5,641 nucleotides of DNA from Neisseriaceae bacterium (GTDB lineage: Bacteria > Pseudomonadota > Gammaproteobacteria > Burkholderiales > UBA11063), in the NCBI GenBank assembly GCA_027371515.1, contig DAHXMX010000059.1:1-5641 (forward strand). The letters are read 5' to 3'. A model generated the notes under the pieces. The model saw nothing but the letters and a program-made list of their open reading frames with translations. It searched no databases and had not been told where the DNA came from. Position 1 is the first letter of the stretch. The number at the start of each line of letters is the position of its first letter. The translations under genes and the position numbers were made by a program. Positions 1 through 5,641 of the stretch are shown in pieces.

Positions 1-64
1 CCGGAGTGTCTGCCATTAAATAATTTCTATGAGGAATAATTTTTACGTCAAACATTTTTGCCAT
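1..64 (-). CDS. 5' end of an unidentified gene, running off the window
   Basis: An ATG at 64-62 on the minus strand opens a frame with no stop up to the window edge. It encodes 21 residues, MAKMFDVKIIPHRNYLMADT followed by P. The start is well supported: the sequence CGGAGA (complement of 71-76) lies 6 bases upstream, one of the clearest ribosome binding sites in the window. The visible N-terminus shows no obvious signal peptide or membrane segment. I do not recognise the family from so short a piece, and no function is proposed. It is divergent from the prmB-like gene, with only about 50 bases between the two starts. The start and frame are reasonably secure; identity is unknown. Confidence 0.6.
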   Translation of the reverse strand, partial: MAKMFDVKIIPHRNYLMADTP

Positions 65-70
65 AATCGT

Positions 71-76
71 TCTCCG
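71..76 (-). promoter_or_regulatory. Shine-Dalgarno site of the leftward partial gene
   Basis: On the minus strand this reads CGGAGA, a good match to the anti-Shine-Dalgarno complement, 6 bases before the ATG at 64. It is the main reason for calling the truncated leftward frame a real gene despite its short visible length. Confidence 0.6.
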
Positions 77-114
77 AAAATAATTAATTAATAAATTTAG
101 CGGATAAAATTAAA

Positions 115-804
115 TTGATTTTAAATCGCTTTAAAGAACGTGTATTATATAAAACTCCTGCTAGTTATATTACAAATCATGCGGTATTAAATGGTTTTGA
201 ATTTTATGTTGATAAACGAACCATCATTCCACGTTCATTTATACCGGGGTTAATACTTAATGATGAGTTACTAGATTTGATTGGAGAACCAGAGTTAGTA
301 CATAATGTTTTGGATTTATGTACCGGTAATGGTTCAATTGCAATTATTGCCGCACATTATTTTAGTGATAGTCATGTTGTTGCTAGTGATATTGATCCAG
401 CAGCACTTGAAGTAGCAAATATTAATGTAAATAATTACGGACTACAGAATCAAATTGAGTTAATCAAGTCTGATTTATTCACCGAATTACAAGGACGTAA
501 ATTTGATCTGATTTTATCTAATCCGCCATATGTGGATGCAGCAATAATGAAAGGGTTGACTAAAGAGTATACTTATGAGCCACAGCATGCTTTATTTGGT
601 GGAGAGAATGGATTAATCTTTGTAAAACAAATTATTGATCAAGCGTCCCAATATTTAACTGAAAATGGTGTATTAATTATTGAAATGGGGGATAATGTAG
701 AAGAGTTAGAATCCATGTATCCAGATTTAGAATTTATTTGGTTAAAATCAATTGATTTTGGTGAAGGTGTAGTGTTAGCATTAACTAAACAGCAATTATG
801 TTGA
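115..804 (+). CDS. prmB: PrmB-type ribosomal protein L3 glutamine N5-methyltransferase, N-terminally short
   Basis: This is a SAM-dependent methyltransferase of the HemK/PrmB family. In E. coli, PrmB methylates a glutamine side chain of ribosomal protein L3 during 50S assembly. The sequence shows the SAM-binding loop LDLCTGNGSIAI at residues 66-77, the acidic ribose-binding segment SDIDPAALEVA at 91-101, and the catalytic NPPY at 136-139 inside SNPPYVDA. PAASYITN-like and GFEFYVD segments near the N-terminus (PASYITN, 15-21) and EPQHALFGGENGL (155-167) favour PrmB over PrmC. The protein has 229 residues against about 300 for the family, so the N-terminal helical domain is missing. The start is a TTG with only a weak preceding GGA at 102-104. 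In-frame sequence between the stop at 85-87 and the TTG (LADKIKLI) still resembles the family, so the gene may have lost its 5' part. It is probably translated in a cluster with trmL, which begins 6 bases after its stop. Family assignment is sure; functionality is less so. Confidence 0.85.
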   Translation: MILNRFKERVLYKTPASYITNHAVLNGFEFYVDKRTIIPRSFIPGLILNDELLDLIGEPELVHNVLDLCTGNGSIAIIAAHYFSDSHVVASDIDPAALEVANINVNNYGLQNQIELIKSDLFTELQGRKFDLILSNPPYVDAAIMKGLTKEYTYEPQHALFGGENGLIFVKQIIDQASQYLTENGVLIIEMGDNVEELESMYPDLEFIWLKSIDFGEGVVLALTKQQLC

Positions 805-810
805 AAAAGT

Positions 811-1269
811 ATGTTAAAAATAATTCTTTTTGAGCCAGATATTCCACAAAATACAGGCAATATTATTCGGTTATGTGCAAATACTGGATGTGAATTACAT
901 TTGGTTAAACCATTGGGTTTTCCATTAGATGACAAGAAACTAAAACGTGCTGGCCTTGATTATCATGAATATGCAAATATAGTTGTACATCAAAACTGGC
1001 AAGAATGTAAACAGTATTTTATAAATTCTCGTATAATAGCTGTAGAAACATGTGGTAATTGTTATTATAATATTATTGAATATACAGAATATGATGTAAT
1101 ATTGTTTGGCTCTGAGACTCGTGGTCTTCCTAAATACGTATTGCAAGATCTAACACATATAGTTAGAATACCTATGAAACCAAATCAAAGAAGTCTTAAT
1201 TTATCAAATTCTGTTGCTATAGTAGTATTTGAAGCTTGGCGGCAATTAAACTATATAGGTGGTACATAA
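811..1269 (+). CDS. trmL: tRNA (cytidine/uridine-34-2'-O)-methyltransferase TrmL
   Basis: A SPOUT-class (trefoil-knot) methyltransferase that, in E. coli, adds a 2'-O-methyl group to the wobble base at position 34 of the leucine tRNAs with CAA and UAA-type anticodons, using SAM. At 152 residues it matches the compact family length (E. coli 157). Diagnostic segments are [19 protein letters not shown] at residues 8-26, RAGLDYHEY at 46-54, the knot motifs FGSETRGLP at 99-107 and IPM at 120-122, and [19 protein letters not shown] at 128-146. The ATG follows the prmB stop by 6 bases and has no strong Shine-Dalgarno site, which suggests translational coupling. Its last codons overlap the ribosome binding site of the next gene. 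Nothing looks broken. E. coli TrmL needs a prior isopentenyl modification at A37, the pathway that MiaB completes. Confidence 0.95.
   Translation: MLKIILFEPDIPQNTGNIIRLCANTGCELHLVKPLGFPLDDKKLKRAGLDYHEYANIVVHQNWQECKQYFINSRIIAVETCGNCYYNIIEYTEYDVILFGSETRGLPKYVLQDLTHIVRIPMKPNQRSLNLSNSVAIVVFEAWRQLNYIGGT
1257..1262 (+). promoter_or_regulatory. Shine-Dalgarno site that fixes the RlpA-like start
   Basis: AGGTGG lies 8 bases before the ATG at 1271, inside the last codons of trmL. A GTG at 1259 would be an in-frame alternative start four codons earlier, but it falls within this site and would place MVHN in front of a normal signal peptide. The ATG at 1271 is therefore preferred. Confidence 0.65.
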
Positions 1270-1270
1270 T

Positions 1271-1792
1271 ATGAAAAAAATCTTATTAGCGGTAATGATA
1301 ATTAGCTGGTTAAATTTTGCTAATGCTACAGGCGCTCATGCTCATAATAAACACAATGGTCACCATCATAAGGTTAAAAAAAATAAATTAATAAAAAAAT
1401 ACCCTAAAAAAATAACCAAATCGCGTAAAAAGTTTGATTATATGAATGGTATTGCAAGTTACTACGGTGGAACTGATGGTTTTGATAATTGTCAAATGGC
1501 TAACGGAGATATTTTTGATTCGAATAATCCTAATTTGTCTGCACATCCAACATTACCATTGGGTACCAAATTAAAAGTTACTAATTTGGCTAATGGGCGT
1601 TCTGTTTATGTAGAAGTAGCGGATAGGATGCCAAAGCATGGTCGAGTTATTGACTTAAGTAAAAGTGCAGCTAAACGCTTAGGTATGCTTCATCATGGTA
1701 TTTCTCGTGTACATCTTAAGGTGATTAGTGATGAAGAATTCTACCAAAATACAAATACTATTGAATTAAACGAAGGTGATTCATATAGATAA
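1271..1792 (+). CDS. Exported RlpA-like double-psi beta-barrel protein
   Basis: A 173-residue secreted protein of the RlpA/septal ring lytic transglycosylase family; characterised members cleave peptidoglycan glycan strands lacking stem peptides. Residues 1-19 form a Sec signal peptide (MKKILLAVMIISWLNFANA) with a likely cleavage after ANA, or after AHA at residue 24. No lipobox cysteine is present, unlike the lipoprotein RlpA. Residues 23-54 are a His-rich then Lys-rich segment (six His in 23-33, eleven Lys in 34-54). The double-psi barrel spans about 58-152: GIASYYGG, LSAHPTLPLGTKLKVTNL, RSVYVEVADRMP, GRVIDLSKSAAKRLGM. Family active-site positions, judged from memory, are Asp80 in place of the usual Glu (ANGD), His92 and Asp118. 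There is no SPOR domain, and the tail is acidic. It is the third gene of the rightward cluster, 1 base after the trmL stop. The fold is confident; enzymatic activity is uncertain because of the Asp substitution and MP in place of GP. Confidence 0.85.
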   Translation: MKKILLAVMIISWLNFANATGAHAHNKHNGHHHKVKKNKLIKKYPKKITKSRKKFDYMNGIASYYGGTDGFDNCQMANGDIFDSNNPNLSAHPTLPLGTKLKVTNLANGRSVYVEVADRMPKHGRVIDLSKSAAKRLGMLHHGISRVHLKVISDEEFYQNTNTIELNEGDSYR

Positions 1793-1796
1793 TAAT

Positions 1797-1819
1797 AAAT
1801 AAAAATTTAGCTTTTATTT
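1797..1819. repeat. AT-only inverted repeat between convergent genes
   Basis: AAATAAAA at 1797-1804 is perfectly complementary to TTTTATTT at 1812-1819, with a 7-base loop. It sits exactly where the RlpA-like gene and phoH converge, overlapping the last codons of phoH. It could weakly slow or terminate transcription from both sides, but with no G-C pair the stem is poor for an intrinsic terminator, and such repeats arise easily in AT-rich DNA. The repeat itself is directly visible; its role is a guess. Confidence 0.3.
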
Positions 1820-2730
1820 TCATAAGCCTCTACTATTTTTTGTACTAATTGATGACGAACCACATCTAGTTTTGTAAAATAATGGAAGTGTATCCCTTTG
1901 ATTCCTGTTAGGATTTTTTCTACTGTCACTAAACCGCTTTGCTGTTTTTTATCTAAATCAATTTGGGTTACATCTCCTGTAATAACTGCTTTTGAATTAA
2001 AGCCTAGACGAGTTAAAAACATTTTCATTTGTTCAGGAGTTGTATTTTGTGCTTCATCAAGAATTACAAATGAGTTATTTAAAGTGCGACCGCGCATAAA
2101 TGCAAGTGGTGCTAGCTCAATCATATTTTTTTCAAAAAGTTTAACTACCTTTTCAACGCCCATTAGATCGTGTAATGCATCATATAATGGTCGTAAATAT
2201 GGATCGACTTTTTGAGCTAAATCTCCTGGTAAAAAACCAAGTTTTTCCCCAGCTTCTACGGCAGGTCTTACTAGTACAATACGCCTAACTATATCTTTTT
2301 CAAATAATTCAACTGCGCAAGCAACTGCAAGAAATGTTTTACCAGTACCAGCCGGGCCTATGCCAAATGTTATATCATTATTTAAAATAGCTTCAATATA
2401 TTTATTTTGATTTTGAGTGCGCCCTTTAATAACACCATAACGTGAATTAATGGTATGCATATTGTTATTTTCAATGATTTTACAATGAGATGCTAAACCC
2501 AATTGAATATCTTCATTTGTCAATTCTTTGTTTTTCGCTAGATTAAAAAAATAATTAAGACTATTTGCAGCAGCATTAGCATTTTGCCCTTTAATAATAA
2601 AACATTCATTATAACGATTAATGATTACATTATAATGATTAGCAATTTGATGGATATGTTCATCTACTGGACCACACAAGCGATTTAAGGTTTTATTATT
2701 TTCTATTTCAAAGCATATCTTTTTTTGCAT
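1807..2730 (-). CDS. ybeZ: PhoH-family P-loop ATPase (YbeZ/PhoL type)
   Basis: A cytoplasmic PhoH-like ATPase. The family is linked to ribosome and rRNA metabolism; E. coli YbeZ works with the endoribonuclease YbeY. The 307 residues show the Walker A motif GPAGTGKT at 125-132, [16 protein letters not shown] at 155-170, Walker B VILDEAQN at 222-229, sensor-like TGDVTQIDL at 251-259 and a conserved C-terminal [16 protein letters not shown] at 289-304. The first ~100 residues form a less conserved N-terminal region, as in other members. The E. coli protein is somewhat longer, about 346 residues from memory, so the ends are trimmed. The gene starts 13 bases after the miaB stop, with no strong ribosome binding site, so it is almost certainly co-transcribed with miaB. 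This is the classical miaB-ybeZ order, but ybeY, the usual next gene, is absent here. No key residue is missing. Confidence 0.93.
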   Translation of the reverse strand: MQKKICFEIENNKTLNRLCGPVDEHIHQIANHYNVIINRYNECFIIKGQNANAAANSLNYFFNLAKNKELTNEDIQLGLASHCKIIENNNMHTINSRYGVIKGRTQNQNKYIEAILNNDITFGIGPAGTGKTFLAVACAVELFEKDIVRRIVLVRPAVEAGEKLGFLPGDLAQKVDPYLRPLYDALHDLMGVEKVVKLFEKNMIELAPLAFMRGRTLNNSFVILDEAQNTTPEQMKMFLTRLGFNSKAVITGDVTQIDLDKKQQSGLVTVEKILTGIKGIHFHYFTKLDVVRHQLVQKIVEAYENKS

Positions 2731-2743
2731 AATAGTAACTTTA

Positions 2744-4075
2744 TTATTGATTTATTTTTATTTTACCTTTAAGGCTATTTGTTAATGACTCAGTAATTTC
2801 AACTTCGACAATTTGATTAATTAAGCGTTCATTACCTTCAAAATTAACTACTTTATAATTCTCAGTTCTACCGGATAGTTCATTAGGATTACGCTTAGAT
2901 CTACCTTCCACAAGAACTTTTTGTATGGTTCCTACCATGTTTTTACTTATATTATAAGCCATTTCATCAATACGCTTTTGTAGTATTTGTAAGCGTTCTA
3001 ATTTGACTGATTGAGGTGTTGTATCTTTTATATTTGCTGCAGGAGTTCCTGGACGTTCTGAGTAAATAAAGCTAAAGCTATTATCAAAGCCGACATCTTC
3101 AATTAATTTCATGGTTTTATTAAAATCTTCTTCAGTTTCCCCAGGGAAACCTACAATAAAATCTGATGAAAATGAAATATTTGGGCGGATAGCGCGAATT
3201 TTTCGAATAATTGATTTATATTCTAAACTAGTATAACCACGTTTCATCGCCATTAATACTCTGTCTGATCCGCTTTGTACTGGTAGGTGCAAATGTGATA
3301 CAAGTTTAGGTAATTTTTGGTAACAGTTTATAATGCGTTCTGTCATTTCTTTGGGATGAGAGGTAGTGTAGCGAATACGTTCAACGCCATCAATTTCATT
3401 AACAAATTCAAGAAGTAGAGCGAAATCAGCAATATCACCATCTGGTGTTTCACCTCGATAAGCGTTTACATTTTGCCCAAGTAAATGTATCTCTTTAACG
3501 CCTTGTTTGGCCAAGCTCTTAACTTCATTAATAACATCAATAAATGGGCGAGATATTTCTTCACCTCTAGTATATGGTACTACACAGTAACTACAATATT
3601 TTGAGCATCCTTCCATTATTGAGACATAAGCGGTTGCTCCTTCTATTTTAGCTTCTGGCAGATTATCAAATTTTTCAATCTCAGGGAAACTAATATCAAT
3701 TTGAGGTTTACCTAAACGATTTTTTTGCTGAATTAATTTAGGGATTCGATGTAAAGTCTGTGGACCAAAAACTATATCTACAAATGGAGCGCGTTTAACT
3801 ATAGTTTCGCCTTCTTGAGATGCAACACACCCACCAACACCAATAATAATATTTGGATTTTTAGTTTTTAATTTGCGTACTCTTCCAAGATCGGAGAATA
3901 CTTTTTCTTGAGCTTTCTCTCTTACTGAACATGTATTAAACAGTATCACGTCCGCATCATCTGGAGTTTCAGTTTTTTCATAGCCATCAAACTGTTTTAG
4001 AATATCAGCCATTTTATCTGAGTCATATTCATTCATTTGGCAGCCAAATGTTTTAATATATAATTTTTTAGTCAT
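2744..4075 (-). CDS. miaB: tRNA-2-methylthio-N6-isopentenyladenosine-37 synthase MiaB
   Basis: A radical-SAM methylthiotransferase that adds a methylthio group to isopentenyl-A37 of tRNAs reading codons beginning with U. The 443-residue length is normal. The N-terminal UPF0004 domain has the auxiliary-cluster cysteines Cys12 ([12 protein letters not shown]), Cys49 ([10 protein letters not shown]) and Cys83 (GVGGCVAS). The radical-SAM cluster is Cys157, Cys161 and Cys164 in [10 protein letters not shown], followed by VVPYTRG. Further family segments are LLGQNVNAY at 198-206, HLPVQSGS at 263-270, [12 protein letters not shown] at 303-314 and [11 protein letters not shown] at 336-346. A TRAM domain for RNA binding occupies about 380-441. 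The ATG at 4075 has a modest site (TTGGAA) upstream. It is followed 13 bases later by the phoH-like gene. Spellings such as CVASQEG and [19 protein letters not shown] look betaproteobacterial. No alteration of any catalytic cysteine is seen. Confidence 0.97.
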   Translation of the reverse strand: MTKKLYIKTFGCQMNEYDSDKMADILKQFDGYEKTETPDDADVILFNTCSVREKAQEKVFSDLGRVRKLKTKNPNIIIGVGGCVASQEGETIVKRAPFVDIVFGPQTLHRIPKLIQQKNRLGKPQIDISFPEIEKFDNLPEAKIEGATAYVSIMEGCSKYCSYCVVPYTRGEEISRPFIDVINEVKSLAKQGVKEIHLLGQNVNAYRGETPDGDIADFALLLEFVNEIDGVERIRYTTSHPKEMTERIINCYQKLPKLVSHLHLPVQSGSDRVLMAMKRGYTSLEYKSIIRKIRAIRPNISFSSDFIVGFPGETEEDFNKTMKLIEDVGFDNSFSFIYSERPGTPAANIKDTTPQSVKLERLQILQKRIDEMAYNISKNMVGTIQKVLVEGRSKRNPNELSGRTENYKVVNFEGNERLINQIVEVEITESLTNSLKGKIKINQ

Positions 4076-4109
4076 TTATGTTCCAAGAATAAAAATTTCG
4101 CATGCTGGT

Positions 4110-4137
4110 ATTTTAACACAAATTAATATTTTGAAAA
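4110..4137 (-). promoter_or_regulatory. Possible sigma-70 promoter for miaB-phoH
   Basis: In the 157-base gap upstream of miaB, the minus strand has TTTTCA (complement of 4132-4137) and, after a 16-base spacer, TAAAAT (complement of 4110-4115), which would start transcription about 25-30 bases before the ATG. TAAAAT matches five of six consensus positions and TTTTCA four of six. In DNA this AT-rich such matches are frequent, so this is only the best candidate. The rest of the gap, up to 4232, shows no convincing terminator for the upstream gene and no RNA gene. Confidence 0.3.
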
Positions 4138-4232
4138 ATTCTTCTTAATCATTAGACCGCTTTTCTAAAAATAAAATAATGAGCTATGAAAAAACTCTAT
4201 TGATTTGCAGATATTAATATTTAATACATATT

Positions 4233-5465
4233 TTAATTGACTCCAAATAAATAATCATTAAAGATTTCTTCAGCACTTGGTATATAATAACTGCCATCTT
4301 CTAGTTGATGTGTGGTATCTTTTAGGCGATATGTGTAATGCCCACAAGTGTAACATTGAAATAATTGCATTTGAGTGCATAGACAAGTTTTATTTTTCAC
4401 TATAAATGGAATTTGTTGCGTCTCGTATTCATGTTTAGCTTTTTCATATTCTTCAATATAAGCACATTTACCACGGTCTAGTAAGTAACCTAAATTTTCA
4501 CAATTAGGTTTCATTCTTCCACCAATTGATGGTGAATTTTTTAGCATACGCATAGGATACCCAGTTGGAGAGGTTAGATTGACTTCGATATCATCAATGG
4601 TTGCTTGGATATATTTTTGTTTTACTTTATATGGTAAGCCACATTCTTTGGCAATGGTAAATCTAGTAGCCACCTGTACTGCAGCAGCTCCACGCTCTAG
4701 GTAATGGACAGCATCCTGACCGGTAAATATACCACCAGCTACAATTAGCTTGGTATTGATGTTATTATTAGCGCAGTACTCTTTAACTTCGTAAAAAATA
4801 TCTTCCAAATTGCTATTTTGCCATGAATCAATACTAAAGCCAAGATGTCCACCTGCTAATGGGCCTTCAATTACAACAAAATCAGGTATGCGATTATAAC
4901 GCTTAGCTTTTTGAATAAATAGATTAAGTGCACGACTAGATGAAACAACTATACCAAGTTTGATTTCATTGAAGCGCGGATTATTATGAATTAAGTTAAT
5001 ACTATTTAAATGTAGTCCAGCACTTAATGTTATACCATCAATACCAGCATCCATAGCAGCATTTAAACGGCTACTTAATGTATCTCGGCCATTATTCATG
5101 GTAAGCTTTTCCATGCAATTAATGAATACCATGCCATTGGGATTTTTTTTAGTCATAACATCTTTAACATATAAATGTGTAGCTTGATATATATCATCTA
5201 TATCAAATTGGACATTGCTTTTATCTAAATTATTGATATTATCTTTATAAAGATTTTTTTTCTTATTCACGAATTGAGTTTTAAATTTACGATCGCTAAT
5301 ATCTGTAATTAAAGCATCAGAAATATGCCCAATGCCACCTAATCTAGCAATTTCAAGCGCTAATTCAGCAGTCGAAATTTCTACACCCATACCACCAACC
5401 ACTAATGGTACTAATTCTAGATTGTTCCATTTTAGGCGATAATCGTTTAATATTTTTGTTGTCAT
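4233..5465 (-). CDS. Nitronate monooxygenase-like FMN oxidoreductase with Cys-rich tail
   Basis: A TIM-barrel flavoprotein of the 2-nitropropane dioxygenase/nitronate monooxygenase superfamily, whose members oxidise nitronates or act as NAD(P)H-dependent flavin oxidoreductases or enoyl-ACP reductases. The 410 residues show an N-terminal flavin-site start, PLVVGGMGVEISTAELALEI (20-39), followed by GGIGHIS. The catalytic-type segment IEGPLAGGHLGF is at 199-210, with His207 the likely base. The phosphate-binding motifs AGGIFTG (243-249) and GAAAVQVATRF (259-269) follow. A basic, charged segment at 59-85 looks like an insertion. Residues beyond about 315 form an unusual tail with Cys322, Cys334, Cys361, Cys363, Cys371 and Cys374 (CLC and CYTCGHY), suggesting a metal or Fe-S site. 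Some FabK and PfaD-type relatives are alternatives. No strong ribosome binding site precedes the ATG. It stands alone, 157 bases from miaB. The physiological substrate cannot be told from the sequence. Confidence 0.82.
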   Translation of the reverse strand: MTTKILNDYRLKWNNLELVPLVVGGMGVEISTAELALEIARLGGIGHISDALITDISDRKFKTQFVNKKKNLYKDNINNLDKSNVQFDIDDIYQATHLYVKDVMTKKNPNGMVFINCMEKLTMNNGRDTLSSRLNAAMDAGIDGITLSAGLHLNSINLIHNNPRFNEIKLGIVVSSSRALNLFIQKAKRYNRIPDFVVIEGPLAGGHLGFSIDSWQNSNLEDIFYEVKEYCANNNINTKLIVAGGIFTGQDAVHYLERGAAAVQVATRFTIAKECGLPYKVKQKYIQATIDDIEVNLTSPTGYPMRMLKNSPSIGGRMKPNCENLGYLLDRGKCAYIEEYEKAKHEYETQQIPFIVKNKTCLCTQMQLFQCYTCGHYTYRLKDTTHQLEDGSYYIPSAEEIFNDYLFGVN

Positions 5466-5482
5466 ATTATATTACCATAAAA

Positions 5483-5500
5483 TTATTAAGGTTATTAAGG
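5483..5500. repeat. Perfect tandem 9-base repeat upstream of the flavoprotein gene
   Basis: TTATTAAGG occurs twice in direct succession, at 5483-5491 and 5492-5500. The pair lies 18-35 bases before the ATG at 5465, just downstream of the best -10 candidate, so it would span the transcription start and early leader. This is a position suited to a repressor operator, but it may be a simple tandem duplication. Confidence 0.5.
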
Positions 5501-5504
5501 CGTT

Positions 5505-5513
5505 ATGATAACA
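5505..5513 (-). promoter_or_regulatory. Possible extended -10 promoter of the flavoprotein gene
   Basis: On the minus strand this reads TGTTATCAT, i.e. an extended TGn followed by TATCAT (five of six matches to TATAAT). It lies 40 bases before the ATG at 5465. No good -35 element is placed 16-18 bases upstream, which is acceptable for extended -10 promoters. The perfect inverted repeat GTTAT-G-ATAAC at 5502-5512 overlaps it. Confidence 0.35.
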
Positions 5514-5538
5514 TATATAATCCAAATCATGTTTTTAA

Positions 5539-5550
5539 TTTTACGTAAAA
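5539..5550. repeat. 12-base perfect palindrome TTTTACGTAAAA
   Basis: A fully symmetric 12-mer with the core TACGTA, located about 75 bases upstream of the flavoprotein ATG and upstream of its candidate -10. It could be a dimeric regulator binding site serving that gene or a gene beyond the right edge. The surrounding 5466-5641 stretch holds no gene, tRNA or terminator that I can support. Confidence 0.4.
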
Positions 5551-5641
5551 AATCGCCGAGTTATCAGTAATTCCCCATAAAAATTAAAATATAGTAAAAT
5601 CAATACTTGTATAGATGTAGTAAAAACTATTTTTCGCAGGT

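Noticed and set aside
639..935. Open frame of 98 codons on the minus strand across the prmB-trmL junction
   Set aside because: It lies opposite two well-supported conserved genes, shows no recognisable motif and has no good ribosome binding site.
940..1146. Hydrophobic 68-codon minus-strand frame opposite trmL
   Set aside because: Its composition follows from the AT-rich complement of the conserved trmL gene; nothing independent supports it.
1259..1270. GTG at 1259 as the start of the RlpA-like protein
   Set aside because: It lies inside the AGGTGG ribosome binding site for the ATG at 1271, and the ATG gives a clean signal peptide.
1898..2215. 105-codon plus-strand frame opposite the phoH-like gene
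   Set aside because: It is antisense to the conserved ATPase core including Walker B, and its sequence resembles no family I know.
4140..4232. Possible terminator or RNA gene between the flavoprotein gene and miaB
   Set aside because: Only weak AT-rich symmetries such as ATATTAATAT (4211-4220) and a 4-base stem were found, with no GC-rich hairpin plus T-run and no tRNA-like cloverleaf.
5561..5569. TTATCAGTA as a DnaA box
   Set aside because: It departs from TTATNCACA at the conserved 3' half, is single, and has no origin-like context.

Overview
This is an AT-rich window, roughly one third G+C by eye. It carries six complete or nearly complete protein genes and the 5' end of a seventh. The proteins are recognisably proteobacterial. 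MiaB, PrmB and TrmL have signatures typical of Beta- and Gammaproteobacteria, and the MiaB segments [11 protein letters not shown] and [10 protein letters not shown] look betaproteobacterial. An AT-rich betaproteobacterium, perhaps on the Neisseriales side, is my best guess, made from memory without any search. No mobile element, CRISPR array, rRNA or tRNA gene was seen.

Layout: an unidentified gene starts at 64 and runs leftward off the window. Divergent from it, about 50 bases away, is a tight rightward cluster. It contains a PrmB-type glutamine methyltransferase lacking its usual N-terminal domain (TTG start at 115), trmL (811-1269), and a small exported RlpA-like double-psi beta-barrel protein (ATG at 1271). 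This cluster meets a leftward pair head-on at about 1800: miaB (4075-2744) followed 13 bases later by a phoH/ybeZ-type ATPase (2730-1807). Further right, after a 157-base gap, a leftward flavin-dependent nitronate monooxygenase-like gene (5465-4233) has its own upstream region, which holds several small symmetric and repeated motifs. The last 176 bases contain no gene I can support.

Functionally the window is mainly translation maintenance. It covers methylation of a ribosomal protein (PrmB), 2'-O-methylation of tRNA wobble position 34 (TrmL), methylthiolation of tRNA A37 (MiaB) and a PhoH-like ATPase linked to ribosome and RNA quality control. TrmL and MiaB act on the same anticodon loop of certain leucine tRNAs in E. 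coli, so the two halves of the window are related in function although they are transcribed in opposite directions.

I do not see a convincing undescribed multi-gene system. The points worth a second look are the shortened PrmB with homology-like sequence upstream of its start, the Glu-to-Asp change and His/Lys-rich segment of the RlpA-like protein, the Cys-rich tail of the nitronate monooxygenase-like protein with its repeated upstream elements, and the absence of ybeY behind phoH.
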